Assembly (NCBI GenBank): GCA_007922195.1
Contig: ML681994.1
Span: 52,506,172 to 52,570,171, forward strand
Direction of reading: 5' to 3'
DNA: 64,000 nucleotides
DNA from: Podocnemis expansa
Lineage: Eukaryota; Chordata; Testudines; Podocnemididae
A program made the position numbers and the translations under genes. Below the pieces are notes generated by a model. The model did no database searches, had not been told where the DNA came from, and saw nothing but the letters and a program-made list of their open reading frames with translations. Position 1 is the first letter of the stretch; the number at the start of each line of letters is the position of its first letter. Of this stretch, positions 1 through 11,145 are shown in pieces.

Positions 1-916
1 CCCCCCCAACCTCTCTCCCTCTTTGTTAATTATGACTCTCTCTCTCTCTAGGCCTGATACAGTAGAATCTAGGTAATATTGTTGTTGGCTGTTTTTCTTT
101 CCTTGTATGTTTATCAATGCTGTAACTGGATATTTTGGGGTATTCTTCTCTCCTTGTGTAATTATTATTATTGCAAGTTTTAGATACCTAGCAATAAAAT
201 GCCTTTTGTTATCAAGCCAGTTTCCAGACTCTTCTAAGACATCATTCCCTCTCCTTTGTGGTCTTGGTTTCTTTATATCGCTTTGCAGCAACACTTCTAT
301 TACCTAGCCAAAGATCCCTGTAATGCCTACAACCCTGTAAGGTTTGCTTATTGATGGGGATAGTAGCCTAATTGACTCCAGGGGCATATAAGGGTGAACA
401 GCTGAAAAGTGCTGTTTTGACCCAGCCTGCTCAAGATCCATAATCAAGCCTAGTTTGGTGCAGTAGAGGGGCACATAAGGGTAGCAGCAGAGAAGTGCTG
501 TGTGACCCAGCCTACTGAGTTCAGGGACACATAAGGGGTCAGCTGAGAGTGCTGATAGACCTGGTCTGCTCAGACGCACCTATATAGAAACACAAGTGAC
601 ACAAGCAGCACCCTAATAGAATTACCATCTTCCCCAAAGAGGAAGCCACCCTAATAAATGAGCATACCCCAAGTTGGTGGGCAAAGTTGGTGACAAAGCA
701 TTCATTAACTGATTAAAAACTTATGGCAGTTAATAGACTTGTGATGCCATTTTCATTAAAAAAGGGACATTTGTAATCGACTAATTAAGCTGTCAGAAGA
801 ACCAATTTTGTCCCTCACCATCACAAGAATGTCTCAACATATTAACAAGGCTGGATTAATTTTATGACATATTTAGTATAAATTTAAATCTCATAGATTT
901 AAAATTGGGAAAGTTG
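1..916. other. Flank 3' of the THAP2 relic, no gene seen
   Basis: I see no coding exon here. The stretch opens with a pyrimidine-rich segment holding a short CT dinucleotide run at about 36-52, and contains a three-unit imperfect tandem repeat (separate entry). Reading leftwards, it is the region downstream of the THAP2 relic. No clear polyadenylation signal in the - direction was found. Confidence 0.5.
379..590. repeat. Three imperfect tandem units of about 60-85 bp
   Basis: Three successive blocks, starting near 379, 463 and 521, share the order GGGGCACATAAGGG, then GCTGAGAAGTGCTG, then a GACCCAGCCTGCT-like end. Units one and two are separated by extra sequence. This looks like the internal repeat block of an old mobile element or a short minisatellite. 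I cannot name a family. Confidence 0.5.
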
Positions 917-1294
917 TTATAGTTGGTCTTGCTGTTCTTGTAAAATATTTTTGAAATCTTCCAAGGGAAGGTTTCTTAAGGCATTTGGTAAAATGTGCTC
1001 CAGTATAACATCTGACAAAATACTATTTGTTTCTAAGCTTCTGATAAGGCAAATCATTTCTAGCCATCTTTGTGCGTCTCTACGTTTTTTATGAATGTAG
1101 TTCTTCATTCTTTTTCTCAAGTTTGTCACCTCCTCTTCTATCTTTATTATTCTTTTTTTGGCTTTCACGGAGCTTCCGAAAGCATAACTGTGTTCAAGTA
1201 ATACTTGTCTACAGCTAATGGTTGTTTTGACAACAAATACCACTTCTGGAATGCAAACATCTTTCTTCTTTGGAAGATTTCTTCACATAGGTTT
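917..1294 (-). pseudogene. THAP2: THAP2 relic exon 3 (C-terminal part)
   Basis: After a plausible acceptor (TTTATTTACAG, ending at 1295) the frame reads three codons and then TGA at 1285-1283, where the mammalian protein has Ser. From there to the stop at 919-917 the frame is open for about 120 codons and follows THAP2: the HCF-1-binding motif EHSY inside LLEHSYAF, a Lys/Arg/Glu-rich coiled coil, and a conserved LPLEDFK segment near the end. The reading stops slightly earlier than the mammalian C terminus. This exon is much better preserved than exon 2. Confidence 0.85.
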
Positions 1295-2921
1295 CTGTAA
1301 ATAAAATGACAGGAAAGGAAATAAAAACTAAATCTATCATTGGATTATGAAAGTTTACAAAATGCCAAACTTTGGACTAATCTAATTTGTAATTATATAT
1401 TTCTAGAAATCTGAATATAATGAGTCTGCACATTTTGTATAGTATTATTGCAGGACCCCTACCCCACTCATGCTATAAGTTGTGACAAAAACCTAAATAT
1501 TAGAAGGTATCTGCTACCCAACCCCATGAATCTATTACAACATTAAGTTAGGGACAGACACGTCCTGATTACTTTCATAGAGTTTACACTGTGCAAAATG
1601 AGAATAGGAAGAGTAATTCTTGTAGGTATGAACAGAATGGAAAAATTAAGGAAAAACATAAAAGTTAATGCAATTTTCACATTTCCAAAATAGTCTACTC
1701 TGTTGCAACTTTTCTCTGTGAATGAACAACTGATAGCAATTAAATCTTTAAATAAATTGAGGCTATGAAAAAGCAGTAGGCAAGAGTAACTAGCTAATGT
1801 GTAAAGAAATTATTCAATGAAGTTCTGATTTACTGAAAATCAAATTAAGACTCATTTGGCTAGATTTTAAGTTTTATCCATGCTGATGCCAAACAATTAT
1901 AACCAGGATCTACAAACAAACAAGAAAAACAAAAGGAACCAGACTACTTCCCATTTAGTGATGCTATAATATCAAATAAAACACATCAGCTTTTATACTT
2001 GCAGTATGTAGGCCCAGTCCTCACAATTGAACTGTTGTGTTTCAGAAGGAACTGCAGATGGTTTTTATTAATTTAAAGAGTAAACAAATTATAATCATGT
2101 TGTGAGATGCAAGTATACTAAACTGATGGAAGATTTACATTTTGAGGCATAGAAAGATGTTATACAAGCCATTTAAACCAAAAATTTCACAGCAGGCCAC
2201 AAAAGCTGTATAGTCCTTATTTCTGGGTACACAAGTTGAGACAATAGCCCTAGCTCACACGGAAACTTAGTATGCAGCAAGCTGTGGTGTAAATCTATCA
2301 TTCACTAGTCTACTGTGTGGACTCTGCTATCATGCACCAAAAATTTCATAGCACGCTTTGATCCACTGCTGTGTCCACACAGCAGCTTAGTGCACAACAG
2401 ACTAGCACTCTAGTTTTATAGCGCAGCTTGCCACTCACCAAGTCAGGACAGCCCTGGGCATCATTTCAGATGGTGTTAAGTACTCACAATTCCAGCTGAA
2501 GTCTGTAGAAACTGGGGAGGCCTAGCAGCTCTGAAAAACTGCCCCAGGTGTCTCAGGTAGGACATTCAGTCACTGAAGCACTCACTCATTTGTGGATGTT
2601 TTGAAAATTTTGATCCTTAATCTCTTTGCTTCAGCTTTTCACTTTTAAAAGAGGGGTAACAATCCTTTCCTACCTCACATAGTGCTGTGAAGACATCATT
2701 TGTGAGGCACAAGAACACTACAGTGAAGTGAGGAGAATAAATTAAAAATTCTTTCTGTGACTATTTGAAAGGGATAAATAAAAGATGGAGCTACAATAAG
2801 AGGAAGAATGAACAGCTTCCTCATTCTCAAAACAGTTATCCCAGGGCACTGAATGAGGAAGAGGTCCTCAGGAAAAAAGCAAATATTATGACAACTAAAG
2901 ATTACATCATAATTCATATGC

Positions 2922-3057
2922 AGGATCCTCTGGCACTTAAAGACTAACAATTTTATTTATTGCATGAGTTTTCATGGGAGAAAACTCCACTTTGGATTTG
3001 CTCCCACAAAAGCTCATGTGAAATAAATTTGTTAGTCTTTAAGTGCCACAGGATCCT
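2922..3057. repeat. Foldback (hairpin) element, copy 1
   Basis: Left arm 2922-2980 and right arm 3001-3057 are near-perfect reverse complements around a loop of about 20 bases. Both arms carry the family core TTAGTCTTTAAGTGCCACAG in opposite orientation. On the right the sequence continues with a tail ending in a CTAACATGGCTGCCCCT-like segment (to about 3100) that other copies share. Confidence 0.75.
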
Positions 3058-4124
3058 TTGCCTGTTTTGCTGAACTAGACTAACATGGCTGCCCCTTTAG
3101 AACAAGTTGGGCAGGAACTTTAATTCTGAAATTTAATTTCTGGGCATGTTATCTTTCAACCTTAATAGTTATTTTGTATGAAATTTATACTGCTTTGGTG
3201 CTCAAGGATCCCAATCAAAATTGAGCCATAATTTGTATCATCATAATATCACGGAAGCCTCATAGTTCCTGTCTGAGAGCTTATAGTCTAAGGACAGACA
3301 AGATGCGGAAGGTGAACAACAGGAAAAAAGTGGGAGGGAGGAACCATGCAACATTAACCATACAGTGAGCTTCTGTAACTGCCCAATGTTCCCTATTTTT
3401 ATTTCCAGTGATTGACTAACAGGTGCCATTTGTAACAAATTAATTTTTCAGAAGAGCCCTACTAATTCTACAGTATCTAGGTAGTTTTAAAACAGACAGT
3501 ATTTTGACCAATATCATCCATGCCAAAGCATTTTGTTCTTGAACCTGATGATCAGCTGTGATAACTGCTGTTATCAGCAATGCCTAAGCCTAAACCTTGA
3601 CAGAAAATATTGTAAAAAAACATAAGAGCTCCAATACTTTTCACAGTTTGGACATAGTTAGAAGTGTGGACAAACCTCCATTAGGATTCCTTCGATTATA
3701 CCTTTATTTTATTATTCTACATTGACATTTTAGCCAATCTGGTGAACTTTGCTCATTAATAAAAAAAAATAAGACTTTTTAGGGCTGTTTAAAGAGACTT
3801 TTCTTTTTACATAGTAGCTGTTGGCTGCAGATGCACATATGTAGATTTGTTGTCATCTCTTAATAGGAAAAGTATTTCCACAAATGTGTGCTGCTGAAAC
3901 AATGCTCTCTATGAATCTGAGTATGCACTTAACATCCAGGGAACAATTTGTCACAGAACAGCTCCTGGCTTCAGGACTTTAAGATCTGCACTTTCCTCAT
4001 GTTTTTTAGAAACATAGAAACTGGAAAGGTCAAGGACCATGAGAGATCATCAAAGTCCAGTATCCTGCACTTGTGGCTGGACCACGTACCATCTTAAACC
4101 ACCCTGACAGGTGTTTGTCTAACC

Positions 4125-4578
4125 CAAAGGTTGACAACCCCCTGCACACGTGCCAGACCTGACTTGCACACCTATTTGGAGCAGCATGTGGCACTGCTGC
4201 TGCTCTCCCCACTGGCTCCACTCCCCCCAGCGGGGCCATGGAACCACAAGAGTCACGTGTGAGCCACAGCTCCTGTTGCCAGCTGGTCTCGCCACCCTGC
4301 TGGGGAGCACCGCAAGCAGGGAAAAGGAGCTGCAGCATGCAGGACTCCTGGCTCCACCCCCCCTCCCACTGCTTGGGGAGCATGGCAAGCAGGGAAGAGC
4401 TGCAGTGCATGGGGCTCCTAGCTCTACCCCCTCAGCTGGGCAACGCCACCAGCAGGGGACAGGAGCCCAGCATGCATGGATGAGGCCAGAAGGGGGAGTC
4501 CTTGGCCCTGCTCCTGGCACCCGCTAGGGCGTGGTGGGCAGGGCTGGCACTGGGGCAGGCAAAGGTTGCCAACACCTG
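4125..4578. mobile_element. hAT-type element nested in the CR1, exact 8-bp target duplication
   Basis: The element is bounded by imperfect terminal inverted repeats (left CAAAGGTTGACAACC, right reverse complement CAGGTGTTGGCAACC). It is flanked by an exact 8-bp duplication GTCTAACC (4117-4124 and 4579-4586) of the host CR1. The interior is GC-rich and has no convincing transposase frame. The 8-bp duplication and CAG-type ends are typical of hAT transposons. Confidence 0.85.
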
Positions 4579-4960
4579 GTCTAACCCGTTCTTAAGAATC
4601 TCCAATGATAGAGATTCCACAACCTCCCTAAGCAAATCATTCCAGTGGTTAATCACCCTGACAGTTTCGAATTTTCTTCCTAATGTCCAACCAAAACCTC
4701 CCTTGCTGTAATTTAAGCCCATTGCTTTTTGTTCTATCATTGGCAGTTAAGTAGAACAATTTTTGTCCCTCCTCCTTGAAAAAACCATTTACATACTTGA
4801 AACTTTATCATGTCTCCTTTTGCTCTCCCCTTTTCCAGACTAAATAAACCCAGCTCTTTCAGTCTTCCCTCATAAGTCAAGTGTTCTGGACCTTTACTCA
4901 TTCTTGTTGCTCTTCTTTGAAGCTTTCTCCAAATCTTACCTGAAATGAGGTGCCTAGAAT

Positions 4961-5412
4961 CAGGGACAGCTCAACCCGTAAGCAAATGAAGCTCTGGCTT
5001 AGGGAGTCATTTATTTAGGGGCAGCCACGGTGCAGCACCAGGGGCGGGGTCAGGCCAGCCCAAAAGCCGGACCCCACACTCCCGCCCTGCCCTGAACCAC
5101 TCACTCTGCCACTGGGGGGGGGGGGGAGTGGGCTGGCCCATGGGGCAGGCTCTGCTCTCTAGCCCTGCCTTTGGGCTGGCCCGCCCTGCCCCTAGGGAGG
5201 AACAGCCAGCCCAGAGGCAGGGTGAGAAGGTGGAGCCTGACCTCTGGGCTAGCCCACTCCTCCACTAGGCTGGCTGTTCCCTGCCCTGAGGGCAGGGCGA
5301 GTTGGCCTGGAGCAGGGGCTGGGTTCTGTCCCCTGCCGCCCCCTCCACACAGGGAGTATGTGCAAAATTGAAAGCCAGCTTCGGGGCGCCAAAGCCCCTT
5401 GAGCCAGCCCTG
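4961..5412. mobile_element. Second hAT-type element nested in the same CR1
   Basis: Terminal inverted repeats begin CAGGGACAGCTCAA on the left and CAGGGCTGGCTCAA on the reverse complement of the right. The flanks CCTAGAAT (4953-4960) and CCTAGAAC (5413-5420) are a 7-of-8 target duplication. The interior is GC-rich with a G run at about 5117-5126 and encodes nothing I recognise. Confidence 0.8.
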
Positions 5413-7631
5413 CCTAGAACTGGATGCCATATTTTAGCTGAGGCCTAATCATGGCAGAGTAGAAAACAAGAATTATTTCTCATTTAACCAATTCCATTTG
5501 CACTTCATGAAGAATTTCTTCAGTGTCAAAAGCAACAGGGATTTGTAAAACAGAAAAACATCCTTTGCTTTTATATTCTTCAGCAGCAGCTGCAATTTTC
5601 TTTCAAAGGCACAGAGCCAAAAGCAGCTGAGAGAAGCTTCCTTACTCAGCAGCTTCAGCTTTAAATCACTAGGATGATCTATAATGGCTACTATGAAACA
5701 GATTACAGACATTCTTCCTCTGTTGGTTTTGGAATGCATTTCCCCTTTTGTGTACGAATTTGTCAATACATTTCTTTCAGAGAAAAAAATCCATTACCAC
5801 CAAATACAATTAAAAAAAAAAACTTTTTCAATGCCTCTTGCACCTACCACCTTTCAGTTGCCAAGGGCATGAGATCACGTTTTGTTTTAAAACTGACGTT
5901 ATACATAGTTACTTTTCAGAGTACCAGCTCACTCTACAGCCCAATTACTGACGAACAAATTGTTTCTTTCCTGAATGACATGGTGATATGTAATCTTTTT
6001 TCATTACTGCAAACAGCTCAGATACTAGTGCAACATCAACTGTAATCCCAACAACATGCTGCCATTTCAATCTATACTTCCCTGTTCCCTCAACTGTGAC
6101 CACAGCATCTGGTGCCATCTTTAAACTGCTAAGAAACAGCAGCTGTTTATAGTTCTCAAAAACCATGGGCAATGACAAGTAGTTGTAGCATGTATGTGTC
6201 ATGATGTGAAAAAACCCCCACCAATTTTTAAATTAAATGCAACTGTGGGTTTTTTTAAAAAATAAACCTGTTTAAAATTAAATTTGAAATTGACAACTTA
6301 TGTTAAAAGCTACACATACTTTAATTTAGTAAAATATTTTATGTTAAATGCAGAAAAATTATATTACCCCCTACATGTTTGCTGCTGAAGTTTTAAATTC
6401 ATACCAACTGGTAGAAGCCACCGGCTTAGCACCTGGGACCAGTGGTTTTAGCGCTAAAACAACTGTTGACTAAAAGTAGCCTCTTTTCAGGTGATGAGAG
6501 TATTTTCTTCAGTTCAGTTTATTGAACTAGTTCAGCTCAATGTCTTGTTCACTTAAAGTTGAGACACTAATTGGGAGCTGAAAAAAGGCAAGAAAGCTTG
6601 TTTTCCCTCTTCTAATCTATGAATAAATACTAGAAAGAGTGACATCTGCTAGTTCTAAAATCTTGCAGGACATAGTGACCAGAGACAACCAGTTCAATTC
6701 AAGGCATACCCATTACACATTCCTTGATTAAAAAATTAGCTTTAAAATCACCCGATCACCTTTTTGATACACTGTTTTGCCTTCTGGATCCAGCACTTTT
6801 AAGGGTAGTTAAAAGGCTGTTTTTTCATTTTTAATTATATTTGAATTTCTATCTAAATTCAGCTTGACAAATCATAAGCTAAAAAATTCACCATCTAGTA
6901 AACCAGAAATGCATAATTTACAACTTTATAACACAATAAAAAGAGTAAACATCTAGAAAATGCAAATTAAGGTATTGCAAAGAAATGTGCATATACAGTT
7001 GGACCACTTGGCTAGCAAAAAAGCACCACCAAATTTAATGTGAAGACTATCTTTATTTCCAGCTCATTTTAATGACCACCAAGCAATGAGAACCAATCTT
7101 CCTCTAGAAAAATAACTAAAAAGTACAATACAAAATAGGATTAAAATTGATGACTAAAGATAAGGTTTACTGTTTTCTGATTTAAATCATTATTAAAATG
7201 ATTGAAATACTTTGATGTAAATCAACCCACCATATGCTGTGCTAGTATCAATTGCAAACAAGCAAGTAACAATAGTAAAACAGATGATGAGAAAGGATGT
7301 AAAGGAATAAAAGGGGAGGGAGTTGGTGTTTGTCCCTCTAATCTTTCAATTATAGCATTCTTGGTTATTGTTATTTTTAACAACACGTAAAATTTTAGAG
7401 AAATGTGTTAATACAATAGTGTCCCTTATATGAAAGGGCTAATGTGTGCAAATGACATGCTACAATGCTATGACTGTACAATAAAGGACAAATGGTTGAA
7501 GTAAACTTTTGATTTTATTCTAATTTATGTAAAATTTCATATGGGACTGTCACCTATGTGTGTTTTGTTTCTTTTAATCAAAAGAAAAAAAAACATAGAA
7601 GACTTCAGACAGTGACATTCTTTCCATTCAC

Positions 7632-7833
<202 letters not shown>

Positions 7834-8091
7834 CTAAGAGAAAAGATAATGCAAATAATAAGGATAAGAAACTGCTATTATTATTTATACAAGAATTATT
7901 TTGAGGGAAGTTCTTATGACCAATGTCATACAAGAGGTTAGAAAATGAAATGTGGAGGATGCAGGCTAACTGTTGCTGTGTAAGTTGCTTAGAAGCCTTT
8001 GTGTGCAATACAAGTAGGTCAGGAACTGGAGACAGCATCAAACGAGGGGTTGGAACACACCGAGAGTACTGCACGGAGTTAGGGTCTAAAG

Positions 8092-8274
8092 TAGGGGTCT
8101 CAAACTCAAATCACCACGAGGGCCACATGAGGACTAGTACAGGGCCAAACAAGGACTGGTACGCTGGCCCGCAGGCCACACCACTGAAACCTTTTCATAC
8201 AATGATATTGCAAATATCGGTACAGTAGTGTCATTGTGGGCTGCAGGAAATAGCCATGTGTTTGAGACCTCCTG
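8092..8274. mobile_element. Short hAT-type element with exact 8-bp target duplication
   Basis: The ends read AGGGGTCTCAAACTCA on the left and, reverse-complemented, AGGAGGTCTCAAACACA on the right. The flanks are an exact 8-bp duplication GTCTAAAG (8084-8091 and 8275-8282). At about 183 bp it is a non-autonomous element. It resembles the element at 19067-19399. Confidence 0.85.
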
Positions 8275-8501
8275 GTCTAAAGCAAGGATAGGGCTGAAGA
8301 AGCCCCAAGACCTGTCAAGTCTGTCACCACTATCACACAGTGATGTTCCAAGCCATAAAGTCACATTGGGCTGACCGAGCTGTTGCGTCTCCTGTGAGGC
8401 TGATTATAGGCCCCAAGAGTCTTCAGACCAACCCCTGGCTTGTGAAGAAACAGCTGTGCTGCTGAGCACAAGAATGACTCACTGCCATATATGACTTAAT
8501 G

Positions 8502-8689
8502 CAGTGGTTTTCAAACTCTTTTCCTCAGGATCCAGTTGGAAATAAATCATTTTTGCCCACGACCCCACAATTACATCTTTGAGCAATGCACTCCCGTCTT
8601 CTGGCAGTGGCAGCAAGGGGTGCTGCAACCCAGTGCTTGAGGGTCTGTGACCCGGTACTGAGTCCCAACTGTAAGTTTGACAACCACTG
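8502..8689. mobile_element. Short hAT-type element, family A copy 1
   Basis: It starts CAGTGGTTTTCAAACTCTTT and ends GTTTGACAACCACTG. The interior has GACCC...CAGTGCTTGAGGGTCTGTGACCC. Two further copies with the same ends and interior lie at 16535-16701 and 59382-59573. The flanking duplication is not readable. Confidence 0.75.
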
Positions 8690-8774
8690 TCAGGGATGGC
8701 TTATCACTTCATACAATGGTTGGTCCCTTCTGGCCTTGAAGGCTTTTTCCTTTAAAGTATGGTTCCATATAAAC

Positions 8775-8900
8775 CAGTGGTTCCCAACCTTTTCTCTGCC
8801 ATGGCACACCATGACACCTTTGAATTTTTCAAGGCACACCACCATTAAAAATTCATAAATATTCAAATTACCTTAAATTACTCATGAATATTCATGAACC
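8775..8900. mobile_element. Fragment of a short hAT-type element, family B
   Basis: The left end CAGTGGTTCCCAACCTTTTC and the following CTGCCATGGCACACC match the left end of the nested element at 12501-12931. The right end was not found, so the boundary is approximate. Confidence 0.55.
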
Positions 8901-9629
8901 ATGCTTCAGAAATGCTGCTATGTAGAATAGTAGGGGTAGCGGAGCAGAGGTGGCTTTATTTTATAAGAAAATAAACAACAAAACTGGCTTTATTTTATAA
9001 GAAAATTTTAATTAATATAACTAAGTCAATTACCAAGATAATTTATATTCACTGCAAAGTTCAATAGCAGCACTATACTTCTACTGATTAAATAACATTC
9101 AACATGTATTAATTCTTTTTTGTTGTATAGTCAAAATCTATTTATATTTCAGTGCAGTCTTCATGAATGAATCTATGGGTATCTGAGCCCATTAGACGAG
9201 CAATTGTTGTGAAGGGCTGAGGACGGAAAATTGTGTTGTAAACTTTCTGAAAAAAAAATCTCTCACCGATAAAGATTTTACTTTGTATTATAAAAACCAA
9301 ATATTGATATTTAGAATTCTTACAGGGCCTGACCCCAAACTGAATAAACTCAATGGGATTTTTTCCATAGTATCTTCTGTGCATGGACTCCAAAGCACTT
9401 ACTGAAACAGGCTCTGACGATCTTGCACTTTCTGTCCCCATAAATTCTCATTGATCTGTTGTGATTCTGAACAGTTGAAAAGGTGTCCCTGTGTGCATCT
9501 TTTCACAGGATTAAGATGAGAGCAGTGTTTTCCCTTACTATTACTCTCATTTTAAAATTAATTGTGTCTGAGTCCTCAGACCTTTTGTCTTCACTGTCCA
9601 TGGGTATTTTAGTGAACAAGTTTACTGGC

Positions 9630-10366
9630 AGAAATATTGCCAGGGAAGAGGGGGCATGGTAGGTGTCGGGATGGGGTGGGAGGCAGAAGTGCGGCATGGT
9701 TGGGGAAAGCAGAGAAGCAGCAGCGTGGTAAGAGATGGCAGGGAAGCGGCAACGGGGGTGGTGGAAAGAAGCGTGACATGGTCAGAGAAGCCATAGCATG
9801 TTTAGATTTTCTCATACGCTCTAATGCAGCTTACTCATTGTTAAAATAAAATCATGTTTTACAAGTCCTAAACATGATGCGGAATACTAAGAAATGAAAA
9901 TACAAAGGAGAAAAGTATAAAACTGAACGTAGATTACTTTCAATTTTTGGCATAACTTACTGCTGTGAAGTATCATATTCCACAATGAAATTCAAAACAT
10001 TGTGGAATACTTAGAGATCAGCATCTCAAAGAGTGTTTACCTGCTGCATTGACAAGTTACTGGCCAGATTTAAAAAAAAAACAACAAAAAAACTTGCCAC
10101 AAGCCTGTAGTGTTCTACATCTAGTGGCAGCTAAGTTTTTACTGTATAGGCCTAGTTTCATGGCAATCTTAAATAATTATTAGAATCTGACATTAGTGGA
10201 TCAATGTTTGCTCTATTTTTGACAATAAAATTAAAGTGTGCAATTAATTTTAAGCTTAATAATTTTGGAGTACATAAAAATACATGGTTATATGCCTCAG
10301 TGCAGCTCTCAAAGTCTTAACAATCAACTTGTGTGGCCCTTGAGTTTGTAAGTTTTGCAACCCCTG
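9630..10366 (-). mobile_element. hAT element with decayed transposase tail, copy 1
   Basis: This is an inverted, diverged copy of the element at 56623-57435. The shared stretch runs from about 9800 to the end at 10366, where the reverse-complemented terminus CAGGGGTTGCAAAACTTAC resembles that of the other copy. The left end is uncertain. The region equivalent to the transposase-like frame of the other copy is broken by stops. Confidence 0.65.
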
Positions 10367-10659
10367 GCCTAGACAGATGGAGGCTAAACTACGTCAGCAC
10401 TAGCCCACAGACCTGAAAAGGTTAAACTATGTCTACACTGGCGCCTCAGCTCATGGACCGGACTACAGCGGCCCCCTCTCCAGGGGAGGAGCGCGAGAGC
10501 CCAGCGCGCAGCCTACAGACGGCTACCCTGGGCCGGGCTGCGCAGAGAGCCGGAGACACGCATGCGCAGAGGCAGAGCATAGATACGCATACGCAAAGGC
10601 ATGGCCCGCGGGCATGGCTTCAGCGAACGTCACTGAGCATGCGCCATAGAATCTGGTCG

Positions 10660-10724
10660 CTTCCGGTGACGAGTCTGGCAGTGACCCCTCGCGCGCAACG
10701 CGGCGCCACGCAGGTGGTCGGCAT
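10660..10724 (-). pseudogene. THAP2: Probable THAP2 relic exon 1
   Basis: On the - strand an ATG at 10724-10722 opens MPTTCVAPRC, which resembles the THAP2 start: MPT followed by Cys at 5 and Cys at 10, the first two zinc ligands. After this the frame no longer resembles a THAP domain and I cannot find a convincing donor, so the right-hand limit is a guess. The distance to the ZFC3H1 start fits the usual head-to-head arrangement. Confidence 0.5.
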
Positions 10725-10912
10725 CGCCCTTGTAGGCGGCGGCACACAGGCGTGGGGAGAGACTCGCACGGACACTTCCCCTTAAATAAGACGGCGCACG
10801 TGGCTGCTTCATGCAGTTCCTCCACCAACATGGCGAGAGCAGCCAGCGACCGTTATCCAGCCCCACCCAGCTTTCTGTCCTCTCCTGTTTCCCTGTTCCT
10901 GGGGCGCTGAGA

Positions 10913-10931
10913 ACTACAAGTCCCGTGATGC
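10913..10931 (+). promoter_or_regulatory. ZNF143 / THAP11-type promoter site
   Basis: ACTACAAGTCCCGTGATGC closely matches the long vertebrate promoter element ACTACAANTCCCAGNATGC bound by ZNF143 and associated with THAP11-HCF-1. It lies between the two divergent first exons, where such sites are common. Confidence 0.7.
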
Positions 10932-10995
10932 AGCGCGCGGCCCTCGCCTTGTGACGCAACCTTCCCTCACGGTGCTCCCTGTGGTGTTGGCTAAT

Positions 10996-11005
10996 TCTCG
11001 CGAGA
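10996..11005. promoter_or_regulatory. TCTCGCGAGA palindrome
   Basis: This perfect 10-bp palindrome is the CGCG element of CpG-island promoters, reported to be bound by BANP when unmethylated. It lies 141 bp upstream of the ZFC3H1 start codon, a typical distance from a transcription start. Confidence 0.7.
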
Positions 11006-11145
11006 GCACAGCCGGCGGGAGGGGGGACGCGCCCCGAAGAGACGCGGTGGCTGCTGGAGGGGGAAGTTTGGGGCTGGGCCTCTCCCGAATCGCAACCGCC
11101 CGCGCCGCCGCCTGCCTGTCCCGAGCCCAGCGCCTGCACCGGGCC

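Larger units (their letters stand above)
4007..5470 (-). mobile_element. CR1-type LINE 3' part, split by two later insertions
   Basis: Read on the - strand this matches the 3' region of sauropsid CR1 retrotransposons: the 3' end lies near 4007-4060 (reverse complement of a tract about finding, catching and GATGATCTCTCATGGTCC). The remaining body is recognisable at 4579-4960 and 5413-5470. The CR1 continues across both inserted elements, so it was present first. It is 5'-truncated and non-coding. Confidence 0.75.
1295..7631. other. THAP2 relic intron 2: repeats in AT-rich sequence
   Basis: No coding exon was found. Identifiable contents are a hairpin element (2922-3057) and a reverse-strand CR1 LINE (about 4007-5470) carrying two nested hAT-type elements. 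At about 2240-2460 a composition with internal inverted segments suggests another old DNA element, unassigned. The stretch 5471-7631 is AT-rich and I recognise nothing in it. Confidence 0.5.
7834..10659. other. THAP2 relic intron 1: cluster of hAT-type elements
   Basis: No exon was found here. The interval holds at least four short hAT-like insertions (8092-8274, 8502-8689, about 8775-8900 and about 9630-10366). The segment 8900-9630 is AT-rich and unassigned. Just before the CpG island a GTCTACACTGG segment near 10430 resembles the end of the short DNA element seen at 58010-58298. Confidence 0.5.

Noticed and set aside
4030..4740. Several overlapping open frames on both strands
   Set aside because: They lie in a GC-rich hAT-type element nested in a CR1 and change character at the element edges; composition explains them.
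5473..6202. Open frames of up to 123 codons on both strands
   Set aside because: There are no splice context, homology or compositional support; length is within what is expected by chance in AT-rich intron DNA.
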